23,138 bases of DNA from Lactobacillaceae bacterium AF64-9pH9TA (GTDB lineage Bacteria > Bacillota > Bacilli > Lactobacillales > Lactobacillaceae). Under the pieces are notes generated by a model. It did no database searches. It saw only the letters and a list, made by a program, of their open reading frames with translations, and was not told the DNA's origin. Every line of letters starts with the position of its first letter. Within the stretch, counting starts at the first letter, position 1. The position numbers and the translations under genes were made by a program. The stretch lies in assembly GCA_027681045.1 (NCBI GenBank), contig JAQDCK010000014.1, positions 1 through 23,138 of the forward strand. Reading direction: 5' to 3'. Below, in pieces: positions 17,214-23,138 of this stretch.

Positions 17214-19235
17214 ATGAAAAACTTTTTACGCAAACTTGAATTGCCAGAATTCGTCCGGGATTCCAGATTAATCATTGCCTTCTCCAGCGTCGCCTTCTTG
17301 ACGGTGCTGAGCACGGTTGTGGCTTTCTTCATCAACCGGATCTTCGGGGTGGCGCTTTTGCTGGTCCTAATCGTGGATGTCTTTTGGATCGTTTTCGGCG
17401 GTTACATTCTCGCGAAAAATACCAACAATTACGCGGCCAACCTCTCCTACCGGATCAAACGGGGGGAGCAGGAGGCCATGATCAAGATGCCGCTGGGGAT
17501 CCTTCTTTACGACGAGTCCCGGCATATCCAATGGGTCAACCCCTACCTGCAGCTCTACCTGGGCGACAAGGACGCTATTGGCAAGACGATTACGGCGGTC
17601 GACCGGAAGCTAGGCAAGCTGGTTGAAGAAGCCCTTGAGGCCCAGACTTCGGAAAGTAAGGTGGTCAAGTGGGGGGACCGCCAATTTGAAATGGTTGTCC
17701 AAGACAGTATTGGGGTCATCTACCTGCTCGACATTACCCGCTATGCTGACCTGGCCGACAAGTACCGGGCTGAGCGCCTGGCTATCGGGCAGATTTTTGT
17801 CGACAACTACGACGAGCTCAGCGAGCGGATGCACGACCAGGAACTGGCCAGAACTAGCACCTACCTGCAGACGACCTTGAATGACTATGCCAAGAAGTTC
17901 AAGGCCTACTTGAAGCGGATTGATGAGGACCACTTTTTGCTTCTGGCCCACTTGCAGGACCTGGAAGCCATGGAAGAAGACAAGTTCTCAGTTTTGGACA
18001 AGATCCGCCTGGAAACTAGCCGGAACAACACTCCTTTGACCTTGTCGGTCGGGATTTCCTATGGGGGTGAGTCACTGAGAAAGATCGCCAACCAGGCCCA
18101 GGCCAACTTGGACCTGGCCCTTGGCCGGGGCGGGGACCAGGTGGTCCTCAGGGAACTGGGCCAGGTAGCCCGCTTCTACGGGGGCAAGTCCAACCCAATG
18201 GAGAAGCGCACCCGGGTCCGGGCCAGAATGGTTTCCCAGGCCTTGGGCGAGCTCTTCAAGGATGTCGACCAGGTCTTCGTCCAGGGACACCAGCGGCCCG
18301 ATATGGACTCTGTCGGCAGCGGGATCGGGGTCGTCAAGATCGCCCGCCTGCACGGGGTCAAGGCCCACTTTTTGCTGGACACGGCCCACTGCAACTATGA
18401 CGTTGACCGCCTGGTCAAGAAGATGCAAGCGGCAGATCCCCAGCTGGACCTTTTTGTTAGTCCGGATGAGGCCAACGCGGTCGCGACGGACAACTCCCTT
18501 TTGGTCATGGTGGACCACTCCAAGTACTCCATCACTTATGACCAGCGCCTCTATGACCGCTTGAAGAACCGGATCGTGGTGATCGACCACCACCGGCGGG
18601 GAGAAGAATTCCCGGAGAACCCGATGCTGACTTACGTGGAGCCATATGCTTCCTCAGCCAGTGAATTGGTGACGGAAATGGTCGAATACCAGCAGCCGGC
18701 TGAGGACAACCGGGTTTTGACCAACCTGGAAGCCACGGCCATGCTGGCCGGGATCACGGTCGACTCCAAGGAATTCTCCTTGCGCACGGGGACGAGAACC
18801 TTTGATGCGGCCAGCTACCTGCGGTCGATCGGGGCGGACTCCTCGGTGGTCAGTGAGCTTTTGAAGGAAGACATTTCCAGCTTCCTGGTCAAGAGCCACC
18901 TGGTGGCCAGCCTGCAGATGCTGCGGCCGAAGATGGCGGTCATGCAGGGGCCGGAGGACAAGGTGATCGACCCGATCCTGACGGCCCAGGCAGCCGATAC
19001 GGCGCTTGATTTGGAAGGGGTGTCGGCATCTTTTGCCATCACCAGAAGAAGCGGGAACAAGGTCGGGATTTCAGCCCGGTCGATGGGCCACATCAACGTC
19101 CAGGTGATCATGGAGAAGCTGGGCGGGGGCGGCCACTTGTCCAACGCGGCGACCCAGATCAAGGATATTACGGTCAAAGAGGCCAGTCAGCACTTGCTGG
19201 CGGCAATTGACGAATATCTGGAAGAAAACAGTTAA
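17214..19235 (+). CDS. gdpP: Cyclic-di-AMP phosphodiesterase GdpP (YybT family)
   Basis: Membrane enzyme that hydrolyses c-di-AMP, thereby affecting potassium/osmotic balance and cell-wall stress. Order seen: two N-terminal membrane helices (about residues 15-60), a PAS-like region, a degenerate GGDEF domain without a GGDEF motif, then DHH and DHHA1 domains. DHH metal ligands are visible in GHQRPDMDS (His359, Asp363, Asp365) and VVIDHHRR (Asp458, His459, His460); the DHHA1 glycine motif GGGGHLSNAAT is near the end. I choose ATG 17214 (673 residues) because GGAAG sits 6 bases ahead; ATG 17199 would add five residues but has no ribosome binding site. rplI follows 22 bases later, so gdpP-rplI-dnaB form one unit. 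Confidence 0.95.
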   Translation: MKNFLRKLELPEFVRDSRLIIAFSSVAFLTVLSTVVAFFINRIFGVALLLVLIVDVFWIVFGGYILAKNTNNYAANLSYRIKRGEQEAMIKMPLGILLYDESRHIQWVNPYLQLYLGDKDAIGKTITAVDRKLGKLVEEALEAQTSESKVVKWGDRQFEMVVQDSIGVIYLLDITRYADLADKYRAERLAIGQIFVDNYDELSERMHDQELARTSTYLQTTLNDYAKKFKAYLKRIDEDHFLLLAHLQDLEAMEEDKFSVLDKIRLETSRNNTPLTLSVGISYGGESLRKIANQAQANLDLALGRGGDQVVLRELGQVARFYGGKSNPMEKRTRVRARMVSQALGELFKDVDQVFVQGHQRPDMDSVGSGIGVVKIARLHGVKAHFLLDTAHCNYDVDRLVKKMQAADPQLDLFVSPDEANAVATDNSLLVMVDHSKYSITYDQRLYDRLKNRIVVIDHHRRGEEFPENPMLTYVEPYASSASELVTEMVEYQQPAEDNRVLTNLEATAMLAGITVDSKEFSLRTGTRTFDAASYLRSIGADSSVVSELLKEDISSFLVKSHLVASLQMLRPKMAVMQGPEDKVIDPILTAQAADTALDLEGVSASFAITRRSGNKVGISARSMGHINVQVIMEKLGGGGHLSNAATQIKDITVKEASQHLLAAIDEYLEENS

Positions 19236-19257
19236 AGAAGAAAAGGAGCCATAAAAG

Positions 19258-19713
19258 ATGAAAGTTATTTTTATGCAAGACGTTAAGGGCAGAGGCAAGC
19301 GGGGCCAGGTCAAGGACGTGCCGGACGGCTACGCGCAAAACTACCTGATCAAGCGGGGCCTGGCCAAGGAAGCCAACAAGGGCAACCTGAACACCCTGAA
19401 GCGGGTGGAAGCCAATGAAAAAGCTGAATACGAAGCTCAAAAGGCAGCTGCCCAAGAGATCAAGAAGCAGCTGGAAGCTGATGAAACTGTAGTTGAACTG
19501 AAGTCCAAGGCCGGCAGCGACTCCCGCCTCTTCGGTTCAATCTCCAGCAAGAAGATCATTGAAGGCCTGGACAAGCAGTTCGGCATCAAGCTGGACAAGC
19601 ACAAGCTGGAACTGCGGGAACCAATCAAGGTTCTGGGCTACACTAATGTGCCAGTCAAGCTCTTCAAGGGTGTTGAATCAAAGGTCCGGGTCCACGTTAC
19701 CCAAGAAAATTAA
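19258..19713 (+). CDS. rplI: 50S ribosomal protein L9
   Basis: Two-lobed large-subunit protein that bridges toward neighbouring ribosomes and helps keep frame. The 151 residues show the N-terminal signature [21 protein letters not shown] and [17 protein letters not shown], a long charged connecting helix (about 45-75) and a C-terminal domain. AAAAGGAG lies ahead of the ATG. It is sandwiched between gdpP and dnaB, the usual order in lactobacilli and Bacillus. Confidence 0.97.
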   Translation: MKVIFMQDVKGRGKRGQVKDVPDGYAQNYLIKRGLAKEANKGNLNTLKRVEANEKAEYEAQKAAAQEIKKQLEADETVVELKSKAGSDSRLFGSISSKKIIEGLDKQFGIKLDKHKLELREPIKVLGYTNVPVKLFKGVESKVRVHVTQEN

Positions 19714-19736
19714 GAAGCTGAAAGAAGCCGTGATTG

Positions 19737-21107
19737 ATGGATAATCTTGTCGCGCAGCAGATCCCGCATGATTCTGCTGCTGAAAAAGCCGTTTTAGGGG
19801 CGATTTTCATTGATCCCGAAGTCATCAACGAGGTCAGCTCGGTCTTAGAGCCGGCTGACTTTTATGAACATGCCAACCGCCTGGTTTACAGCGCTCTTTT
19901 GGCCCTCTATGACGAGAGCAGGTCAATCGACCTGGTCACCCTGCAAGAGGAGCTTAAGCGGCGGGGACAATTGGAAGAGCTGGGCGACATGGCCTACGTG
20001 TCAGAGCTTTTGCTGGCAACGCCAACTGCCTTTCACGCCAAGGACTATGCCCGCATCGTCCACCAGAAGGCCCAGCTGCGCAACTTGATCAATGCCAGCC
20101 AGAAGATCATCTCCAGTGCCATTCAAGGGTCCGACAGTGTGGATGAGATCCTCAGCAACGCTGAAAATGAGATCATGAACGTCTCCAATGAAAAGGGGAG
20201 CGGCGGTTTTCATAAGCTTGAGGACCTGGTTGCCGAAGCCTTTGAGCAGATTTCAAATAATGCCCAGAACCAGGACGCGGTCACGGGTTTACGGACGGGT
20301 TTTTCTTATCTGGACGAGATGACGACGGGGCTGCATGATGACGAATTGATCATTTTGGCTGCCCGGCCGGGTGTCGGGAAGACCTCTTTTGCCATGAACA
20401 TTGCCAAGAATGTGGGTATTACTGAGAATAAGCCGGTAGCGGTCTTTTCTCTGGAAATGTCTGGTGAGCAGCTGGTCCAGCGGATGCTGGCCTCAACGGG
20501 CTTGATCGACTCCCAGCACCTCAGAACGGGGATCCTGGACAGGGATGAGTGGAACCAGCTGGACATGGCAGCGAGTGTCTTGCGGCAGGCTCCGATCTAT
20601 ATCGATGACACGCCGGGGATCAAGATCAGCGAAATCCGGGCCGAGTGCCTGGCCCTGCAAAAGGAGCGGGGCGACCTGGCCTTGGTCGTGATCGACTACC
20701 TGCAGCTGATTGAAGGACCAAAAACTGAGTCCCGCCAGCAGGAAGTTTCCGCGATCTCCCGCCAGCTCAAGAAGATGGCCAAGGAATTGCACGTGCCGGT
20801 AATTTCCCTGTCGCAGTTGTCGCGGTCAGTTGAGCAGCGGCAGGACAAGCGGCCAATTTTGTCAGACTTGCGGGAATCCGGGTCAATCGAACAGGACGCC
20901 GACATTGTTGGCTTCCTCTACCGGGACGACTACTACCGGGATGAGGATGACGACGGCGAGGAATCGAAGGAAGATCCGGAAAACGTTGAAGTTGAAGTTA
21001 TTATTGAAAAGAACCGGTCAGGCCGGCGGGGATCAGCCAAGCTGATGTTCTCCAAGCCTTACAACCGCTTCTCCAACCTGGACCCAGGCCATGAGGCCCA
21101 AGGGTAG
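19737..21107 (+). CDS. dnaB: Replicative DNA helicase DnaB
   Basis: Hexameric 5'-3' helicase that drives the fork (called DnaC in B. subtilis). The 456 residues carry the N-terminal helical domain (PHDSAAEKAVLGAIFIDPEV), a linker, and the RecA-like motor with Walker A ARPGVGKT (209-216), Walker B LVVIDYLQLIEG, the SRQLKKMAKEL segment and the LSQLSRSVEQR and SDLRESGSIEQDAD motifs. An acidic insert (DEDDDGEESKEDPE) precedes the final VEVIIEKNRSGRRG. The ATG at 19737 is preferred over TTG 19734; the ribosome binding site is weak (AAAGAAG), so re-initiation from rplI 23 bases upstream may help. A strong terminator follows. Confidence 0.97.
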   Translation: MDNLVAQQIPHDSAAEKAVLGAIFIDPEVINEVSSVLEPADFYEHANRLVYSALLALYDESRSIDLVTLQEELKRRGQLEELGDMAYVSELLLATPTAFHAKDYARIVHQKAQLRNLINASQKIISSAIQGSDSVDEILSNAENEIMNVSNEKGSGGFHKLEDLVAEAFEQISNNAQNQDAVTGLRTGFSYLDEMTTGLHDDELIILAARPGVGKTSFAMNIAKNVGITENKPVAVFSLEMSGEQLVQRMLASTGLIDSQHLRTGILDRDEWNQLDMAASVLRQAPIYIDDTPGIKISEIRAECLALQKERGDLALVVIDYLQLIEGPKTESRQQEVSAISRQLKKMAKELHVPVISLSQLSRSVEQRQDKRPILSDLRESGSIEQDADIVGFLYRDDYYRDEDDDGEESKEDPENVEVEVIIEKNRSGRRGSAKLMFSKPYNRFSNLDPGHEAQG

Positions 21108-21120
21108 GGGGAAGACAGCA

Positions 21121-21155
21121 AAAAAAGCGCGAATCGTTGCTGATTCGCGCTTTTT
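21121..21155. terminator. Bidirectional terminator between dnaB and the convergent hydrolase gene
   Basis: A-tract plus GCGCGAATC (21127-21135) pairs perfectly with GATTCGCGC (21142-21150) around a 6-base loop, flanked by A6 and T5. It can end the plus-strand gdpP-rplI-dnaB transcript and the minus-strand hydrolase transcript, whose stop codon begins two bases away. Confidence 0.93.
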
Positions 21156-21156
21156 G

Positions 21157-22314
21157 TTATTCTTGCTTGATGTCGTAGGCCTCGAAGAAGATTGGCCCTT
21201 TCTTTGAGTCATTGAAATTCGGCCGGTCCTTGTATGGATCCTCGCTCCTGTTGAAGGGCAGGGTAAGGCTCTGCCGGGCCGTTTCAATAATATTGTTAAA
21301 AATCTGCCGGAAGATAGTCCGCATTTCCGGATCCATGGCAAAGTATGCCCGGCCAAAGCGGTAGGTGCCGGTAAAGCCGCTGATCTGCTGGATCTTAGTG
21401 ATGTCCAGGCTGCCAAAAGCTTCAAAAAGGGCGGACCACATCTGCCCTCTTTTTTCCGCGGGAATCTGGTGGTTGAAGGCGATCAGGGAGTGGCGGATCA
21501 CCCGGGCTGTAGCCGTGAGGCCCTCTTGTGCTAAAACATAGCTGTCCCGGCCAACACTCCAGGTTCTTGGGTCGTGCTGGCTGAGGGCTGGCTGGGTGCA
21601 CTTGACGACTAAGACGCGCTCAGTATGGTCCAGCATGCAGCCGACAATGGAGCTTTCAGGGATGTAGGTCTTCATCTTTTTGATATTGTCCTGGAAGCCG
21701 CTGGTCCCGTAAATCTGGTGCCGGTAGCCAGGCCCGTCAAAGCTGTAGGACTTGATGACCCGGGCTTGAATCTGCGGATCAGCAAAGGACAAAGCGTAGT
21801 GGGCGTAGTTGCCTCCCTTGGAGTGACCGGTGATATAGATCCGGTCATTTGGGTAGGCCTGGCCGATCTGGTTGAGATATTTAGCGGCCAGCCTTTGTCC
21901 GGTAATTTCCGGTGTATAATTCATGACCATGTCCTCGCTCCAGCCGATCATGGACTGGTCGGTGCCCCGGTAGGCGATCAGGATGGTCCGGTCGTCCAGG
22001 CGGAAGGCGCCAGCATTGAACTGGATGGGCTCGGGCTCAGTCTCCATCTTGTTGACCCAGTCCAGGACGGTCAAATCAGCCAGGCGGGAGGACTTGGGCA
22101 AGAGCAGGAGCTCAGTTTTGTCCAGATTTTGCCAGCGGTCAGGCTCACGTTGGTAGATGGATTGGCAGACCTCGCCTAAGCTGTGGCCAACCGTACTGCC
22201 GTCAAAGGGAAGGTAGGCCAGGGATGCCATTAAGGAAGCATCCAGGCTGTTGAAAGGGTAAGTTTGAAAAGGCAGATCGCCTCGCCAGCGCAGATAGTCT
22301 AATGTTGATGCCAT
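21157..22314 (-). CDS. DUF2974-like alpha/beta hydrolase (lipase-like), function unknown
   Basis: A 385-residue soluble protein with no signal peptide or membrane helix. The features are those of lipase-class-3/DUF2974 proteins: N-terminal TLDYLRWRGDLPF and NSLDASLMASLAYLPFDG, a strand ending ILIAYRGTD (residues 111-119), and the nucleophile elbow GHSKGG with Ser165. The acid and histidine of a triad cannot be fixed by eye; Asp and His in the region after residue 190 are candidates. The substrate is unknown; an esterase, lipase or thioesterase role is only inference. The ATG has a strong AAGGAGG 7 bases ahead. It is the only gene right of the origin facing replication, monocistronic, and convergent with dnaB. 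I found no convincing promoter in the 145 bases upstream. Confidence 0.8.
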   Translation of the reverse strand: MASTLDYLRWRGDLPFQTYPFNSLDASLMASLAYLPFDGSTVGHSLGEVCQSIYQREPDRWQNLDKTELLLLPKSSRLADLTVLDWVNKMETEPEPIQFNAGAFRLDDRTILIAYRGTDQSMIGWSEDMVMNYTPEITGQRLAAKYLNQIGQAYPNDRIYITGHSKGGNYAHYALSFADPQIQARVIKSYSFDGPGYRHQIYGTSGFQDNIKKMKTYIPESSIVGCMLDHTERVLVVKCTQPALSQHDPRTWSVGRDSYVLAQEGLTATARVIRHSLIAFNHQIPAEKRGQMWSALFEAFGSLDITKIQQISGFTGTYRFGRAYFAMDPEMRTIFRQIFNNIIETARQSLTLPFNRSEDPYKDRPNFNDSKKGPIFFEAYDIKQE

Positions 22315-22400
22315 CGCAAAACCTCCTTAGCTGATATTTTACATTATTGTGCTAAAAGCGGGGCGGGGAAAGATTTTTATTGATTTGATGTAATTCTTTA

Positions 22401-22428
22401 TTTACAAAAAACTTTAAAGGTGTATGAT
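22401..22428 (+). promoter_or_regulatory. Promoter of the 74-residue membrane protein gene
   Basis: TTTACA (22401-22406), a 16-base spacer and TATGAT (22423-22428). A second TATAAT at 22436-22441 is too close to the ribosome binding site at 22443-22450 to serve this gene well. Confidence 0.55.
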
Positions 22429-22459
22429 TGTGGCATATAATGAAAAGGAGATGAGACAA

Positions 22460-22684
22460 ATGAAAGTTGTAACAGTTAAGTCAATCTGGCTGACCCTGCT
22501 CACGGTCTTGAGCTTTGTCCTGCCATTTTGGGGCTGGCTACCACTGGTGTACTTGTACAGCCAACGGCAGGATCCGGCTATGCAGGGGATGGAAAAGACG
22601 CTTAAACTCGCGGCTGGCGTGCAAGTAGCGTACTTGGTGATTTTGGCGGTAATCTTCTACTTCTTTGCCCCGATTCACGGTTAA
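22460..22684 (+). CDS. Small two-helix membrane protein, unknown function
   Basis: A 74-residue protein that I do not recognise. Two hydrophobic stretches are clear (about residues 8-33, rich in Trp, Leu and Pro, and 51-71), separated by a short polar segment with QRQDPAMQGMEKTLK, giving a helical hairpin. The start at ATG 22460 is favoured: AAAAGGAG ends 9 bases before it, whereas the in-frame ATG 22451 touches the SD and earlier starts fall in the promoter. It has its own promoter but no hairpin terminator. It could be a small transport-associated, regulatory or bacteriocin-immunity-like membrane protein, but nothing decides between these. Confidence 0.65.
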   Translation: MKVVTVKSIWLTLLTVLSFVLPFWGWLPLVYLYSQRQDPAMQGMEKTLKLAAGVQVAYLVILAVIFYFFAPIHG

Positions 22685-22711
22685 AAATAGATAATTTCAA
22701 TTTTTTTAGTA

Positions 22712-22793
22712 AAAGCTCTTGTCAAGGACACGTTTTTATGGTTTAATTAATAACTGTGTTAAGGCACAAGAGTTGCTGAGTTAGCTCAGTTGG
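22712..22793 (+). repeat. First copy of the tandem promoter-plus-tRNA repeat
   Basis: This 82-base segment recurs at 23057-23138 with an exact 345-base offset and only two differences (22733 T versus 23078 A, 22780 G versus 23125 C). It includes the promoter and the 5' part of tRNA-Thr. CTCTTGT (22716-22722) and ACAAGAG (22766-22772) form an inverted repeat around the promoter in each copy. Confidence 0.95.
22719..22747 (+). promoter_or_regulatory. tRNA-Thr promoter, first copy
   Basis: TTGTCA (22719-22724), a 17-base spacer and TTTAAT (22742-22747), with TGG ahead as an extended -10. Expected start near 22754, about 20 bases before the tRNA. Confidence 0.75.
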
Positions 22794-22847
22794 CAGAGCA
22801 CTTCACTAGTAATGAAGGGGTCGGAGGTTCGAATCCTCTAGTCAGCA
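22775..22847 (+). tRNA. tRNA-Thr (anticodon AGT) with a mismatched acceptor pair
   Basis: A 73-base cloverleaf without encoded CCA. The acceptor arms GCTGAGT and AGTCAGC pair except for G6-G67 (22780 and 22841). The D arm is GCTC/GAGC, the anticodon stem CTTCA/TGAAG, and the loop CTAGTAA has the anticodon AGT at 22808-22810 (positions 34-36), reading ACU. The T stem GGAGG/CCTCT surrounds TTCGAAT, and the discriminator is A73. It has its own promoter and terminator. The mismatch is absent from the equivalent 5' arm of the second copy (GCTGACT), so this copy may fold or be processed less well. Confidence 0.92.
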
Positions 22848-22856
22848 TATATAAAG

Positions 22857-22888
22857 AAAATGACCTTGTTTAAGCAAGGTCATTTTTT
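22857..22888 (+). terminator. Intrinsic terminator after tRNA-Thr
   Basis: AAAATGACCTTG (22857-22868) pairs perfectly with CAAGGTCATTTT (22875-22886) around a 6-base loop and is followed by further T. It lies 9 bases past the tRNA. Confidence 0.92.
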
Positions 22889-23056
22889 GTTGCATTCAAT
22901 TTTAGCATGATTGACCGCCGCCGCCGGACGGCTACGGAATGGACAATGCCTTGATCAAAATAGGCGATGCACTTTTTTCATCGTAATTTTGTACTGCATC
23001 AAGATTTATCAAGCTGTTTAAGTAGTTGCCCGCCTAAAAAAATAACTTTTTTCGCG
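22889..23056. other. Spacer between tandem tRNA units, no gene seen
   Basis: About 170 bases with a short GC-rich CCG run (around 22917-22930) and otherwise mixed sequence. I see no open frame with a ribosome binding site, no hairpin with a T tract and no further tRNA. It is the non-repeated part of the 345-base unit. Confidence 0.5.
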
Positions 23057-23063
23057 AAAGCTC

Positions 23064-23092
23064 TTGTCAAGGACACGATTTTATGGTTTAAT
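23064..23092 (+). promoter_or_regulatory. tRNA promoter, second copy
   Basis: The same TTGTCA, 17-base spacer and TTTAAT with TGG as in the first copy; the only difference is one base in the spacer (A at 23078). Confidence 0.75.
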
Positions 23093-23119
23093 TAATAACT
23101 GTGTTAAGGCACAAGAGTT

Positions 23120-23138
23120 GCTGACTTAGCTCAGTTGG
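23120..23138 (+). tRNA. Start of a second tRNA gene, probably tRNA-Thr, cut by the window edge
   Basis: The first 19 bases, from GCTGACT to the D loop, are identical to the upstream tRNA-Thr except for C instead of G at position 6. That base would pair correctly with G67 of the first copy's 3' arm. The anticodon is outside the window, so identity is inferred from the duplication. Confidence 0.75.

Larger units (their letters stand above)
23057..23138 (+). repeat. Second copy of the tandem promoter-plus-tRNA repeat, runs to window edge
   Basis: Matches 22712-22793 at 80 of 82 bases. The window ends inside the repeated tRNA, so the full length of the duplication and the copy number are unknown. 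Confidence 0.95.

Overview
This window is the chromosomal replication-origin neighbourhood of a low-GC-lineage Gram-positive bacterium with unusually GC-rich codons. Gene order, signal sequences and codon choice (CTG, CGG, GCC, CCG third positions) best fit a Lactobacillaceae member, most likely Lactobacillus delbrueckii; this is an inference from content, not a database match.

Layout. Left arm (minus strand, running away from the origin): rpmH - rnpA - yidC - mnmE - mnmG, then a separate, strongly expressed-looking pyruvate oxidase gene cut by the left edge. The centre (about 6600-8480) is a bipartite oriC with DnaA-box clusters on both sides of dnaA. The right-hand cluster ends in a DnaA-trio-like CTA repeat and an AT-rich unwinding stretch just before dnaN. 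Right arm (plus strand): dnaA - dnaN - yaaA - recF - gyrB - gyrA - rpsF - ssb - rpsR - gdpP - rplI - dnaB. After a bidirectional terminator come a minus-strand DUF2974-like alpha/beta hydrolase, a 74-residue two-helix membrane protein, a tRNA-Thr(AGT) gene with its own promoter and terminator, and the start of a second tandem copy of that tRNA unit exactly 345 bp further on.

How the genes work together. The core is replication machinery (DnaA, beta clamp, RecF, gyrase, SSB, DnaB), translation (L34, S6, S18, L9, RNase P protein), tRNA wobble modification (MnmE/MnmG), membrane protein insertion (YidC) and c-di-AMP turnover (GdpP). Almost every gene is co-directional with replication; the hydrolase is the exception. 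Start codons are often non-ATG (dnaA TTG, rnpA TTG, yidC GTG, yaaA probably GTG), with translational-coupling overlaps at rnpA/yidC, yaaA/recF and recF/gyrB.

The most notable details are: no jag/khpB gene between yidC and mnmE, where B. subtilis has one; Leu and His at two usually conserved positions of the GyrA quinolone-resistance region; a G6-G67 mismatch in the first tRNA-Thr copy that is absent from the 5' part of the second; a cre-like site on the pyruvate oxidase -35 box; and a large hairpin after gyrA whose right arm contains the rpsF -35 box. I saw no insertion sequence, prophage, CRISPR array or defence island, and no convincing new multi-gene system.
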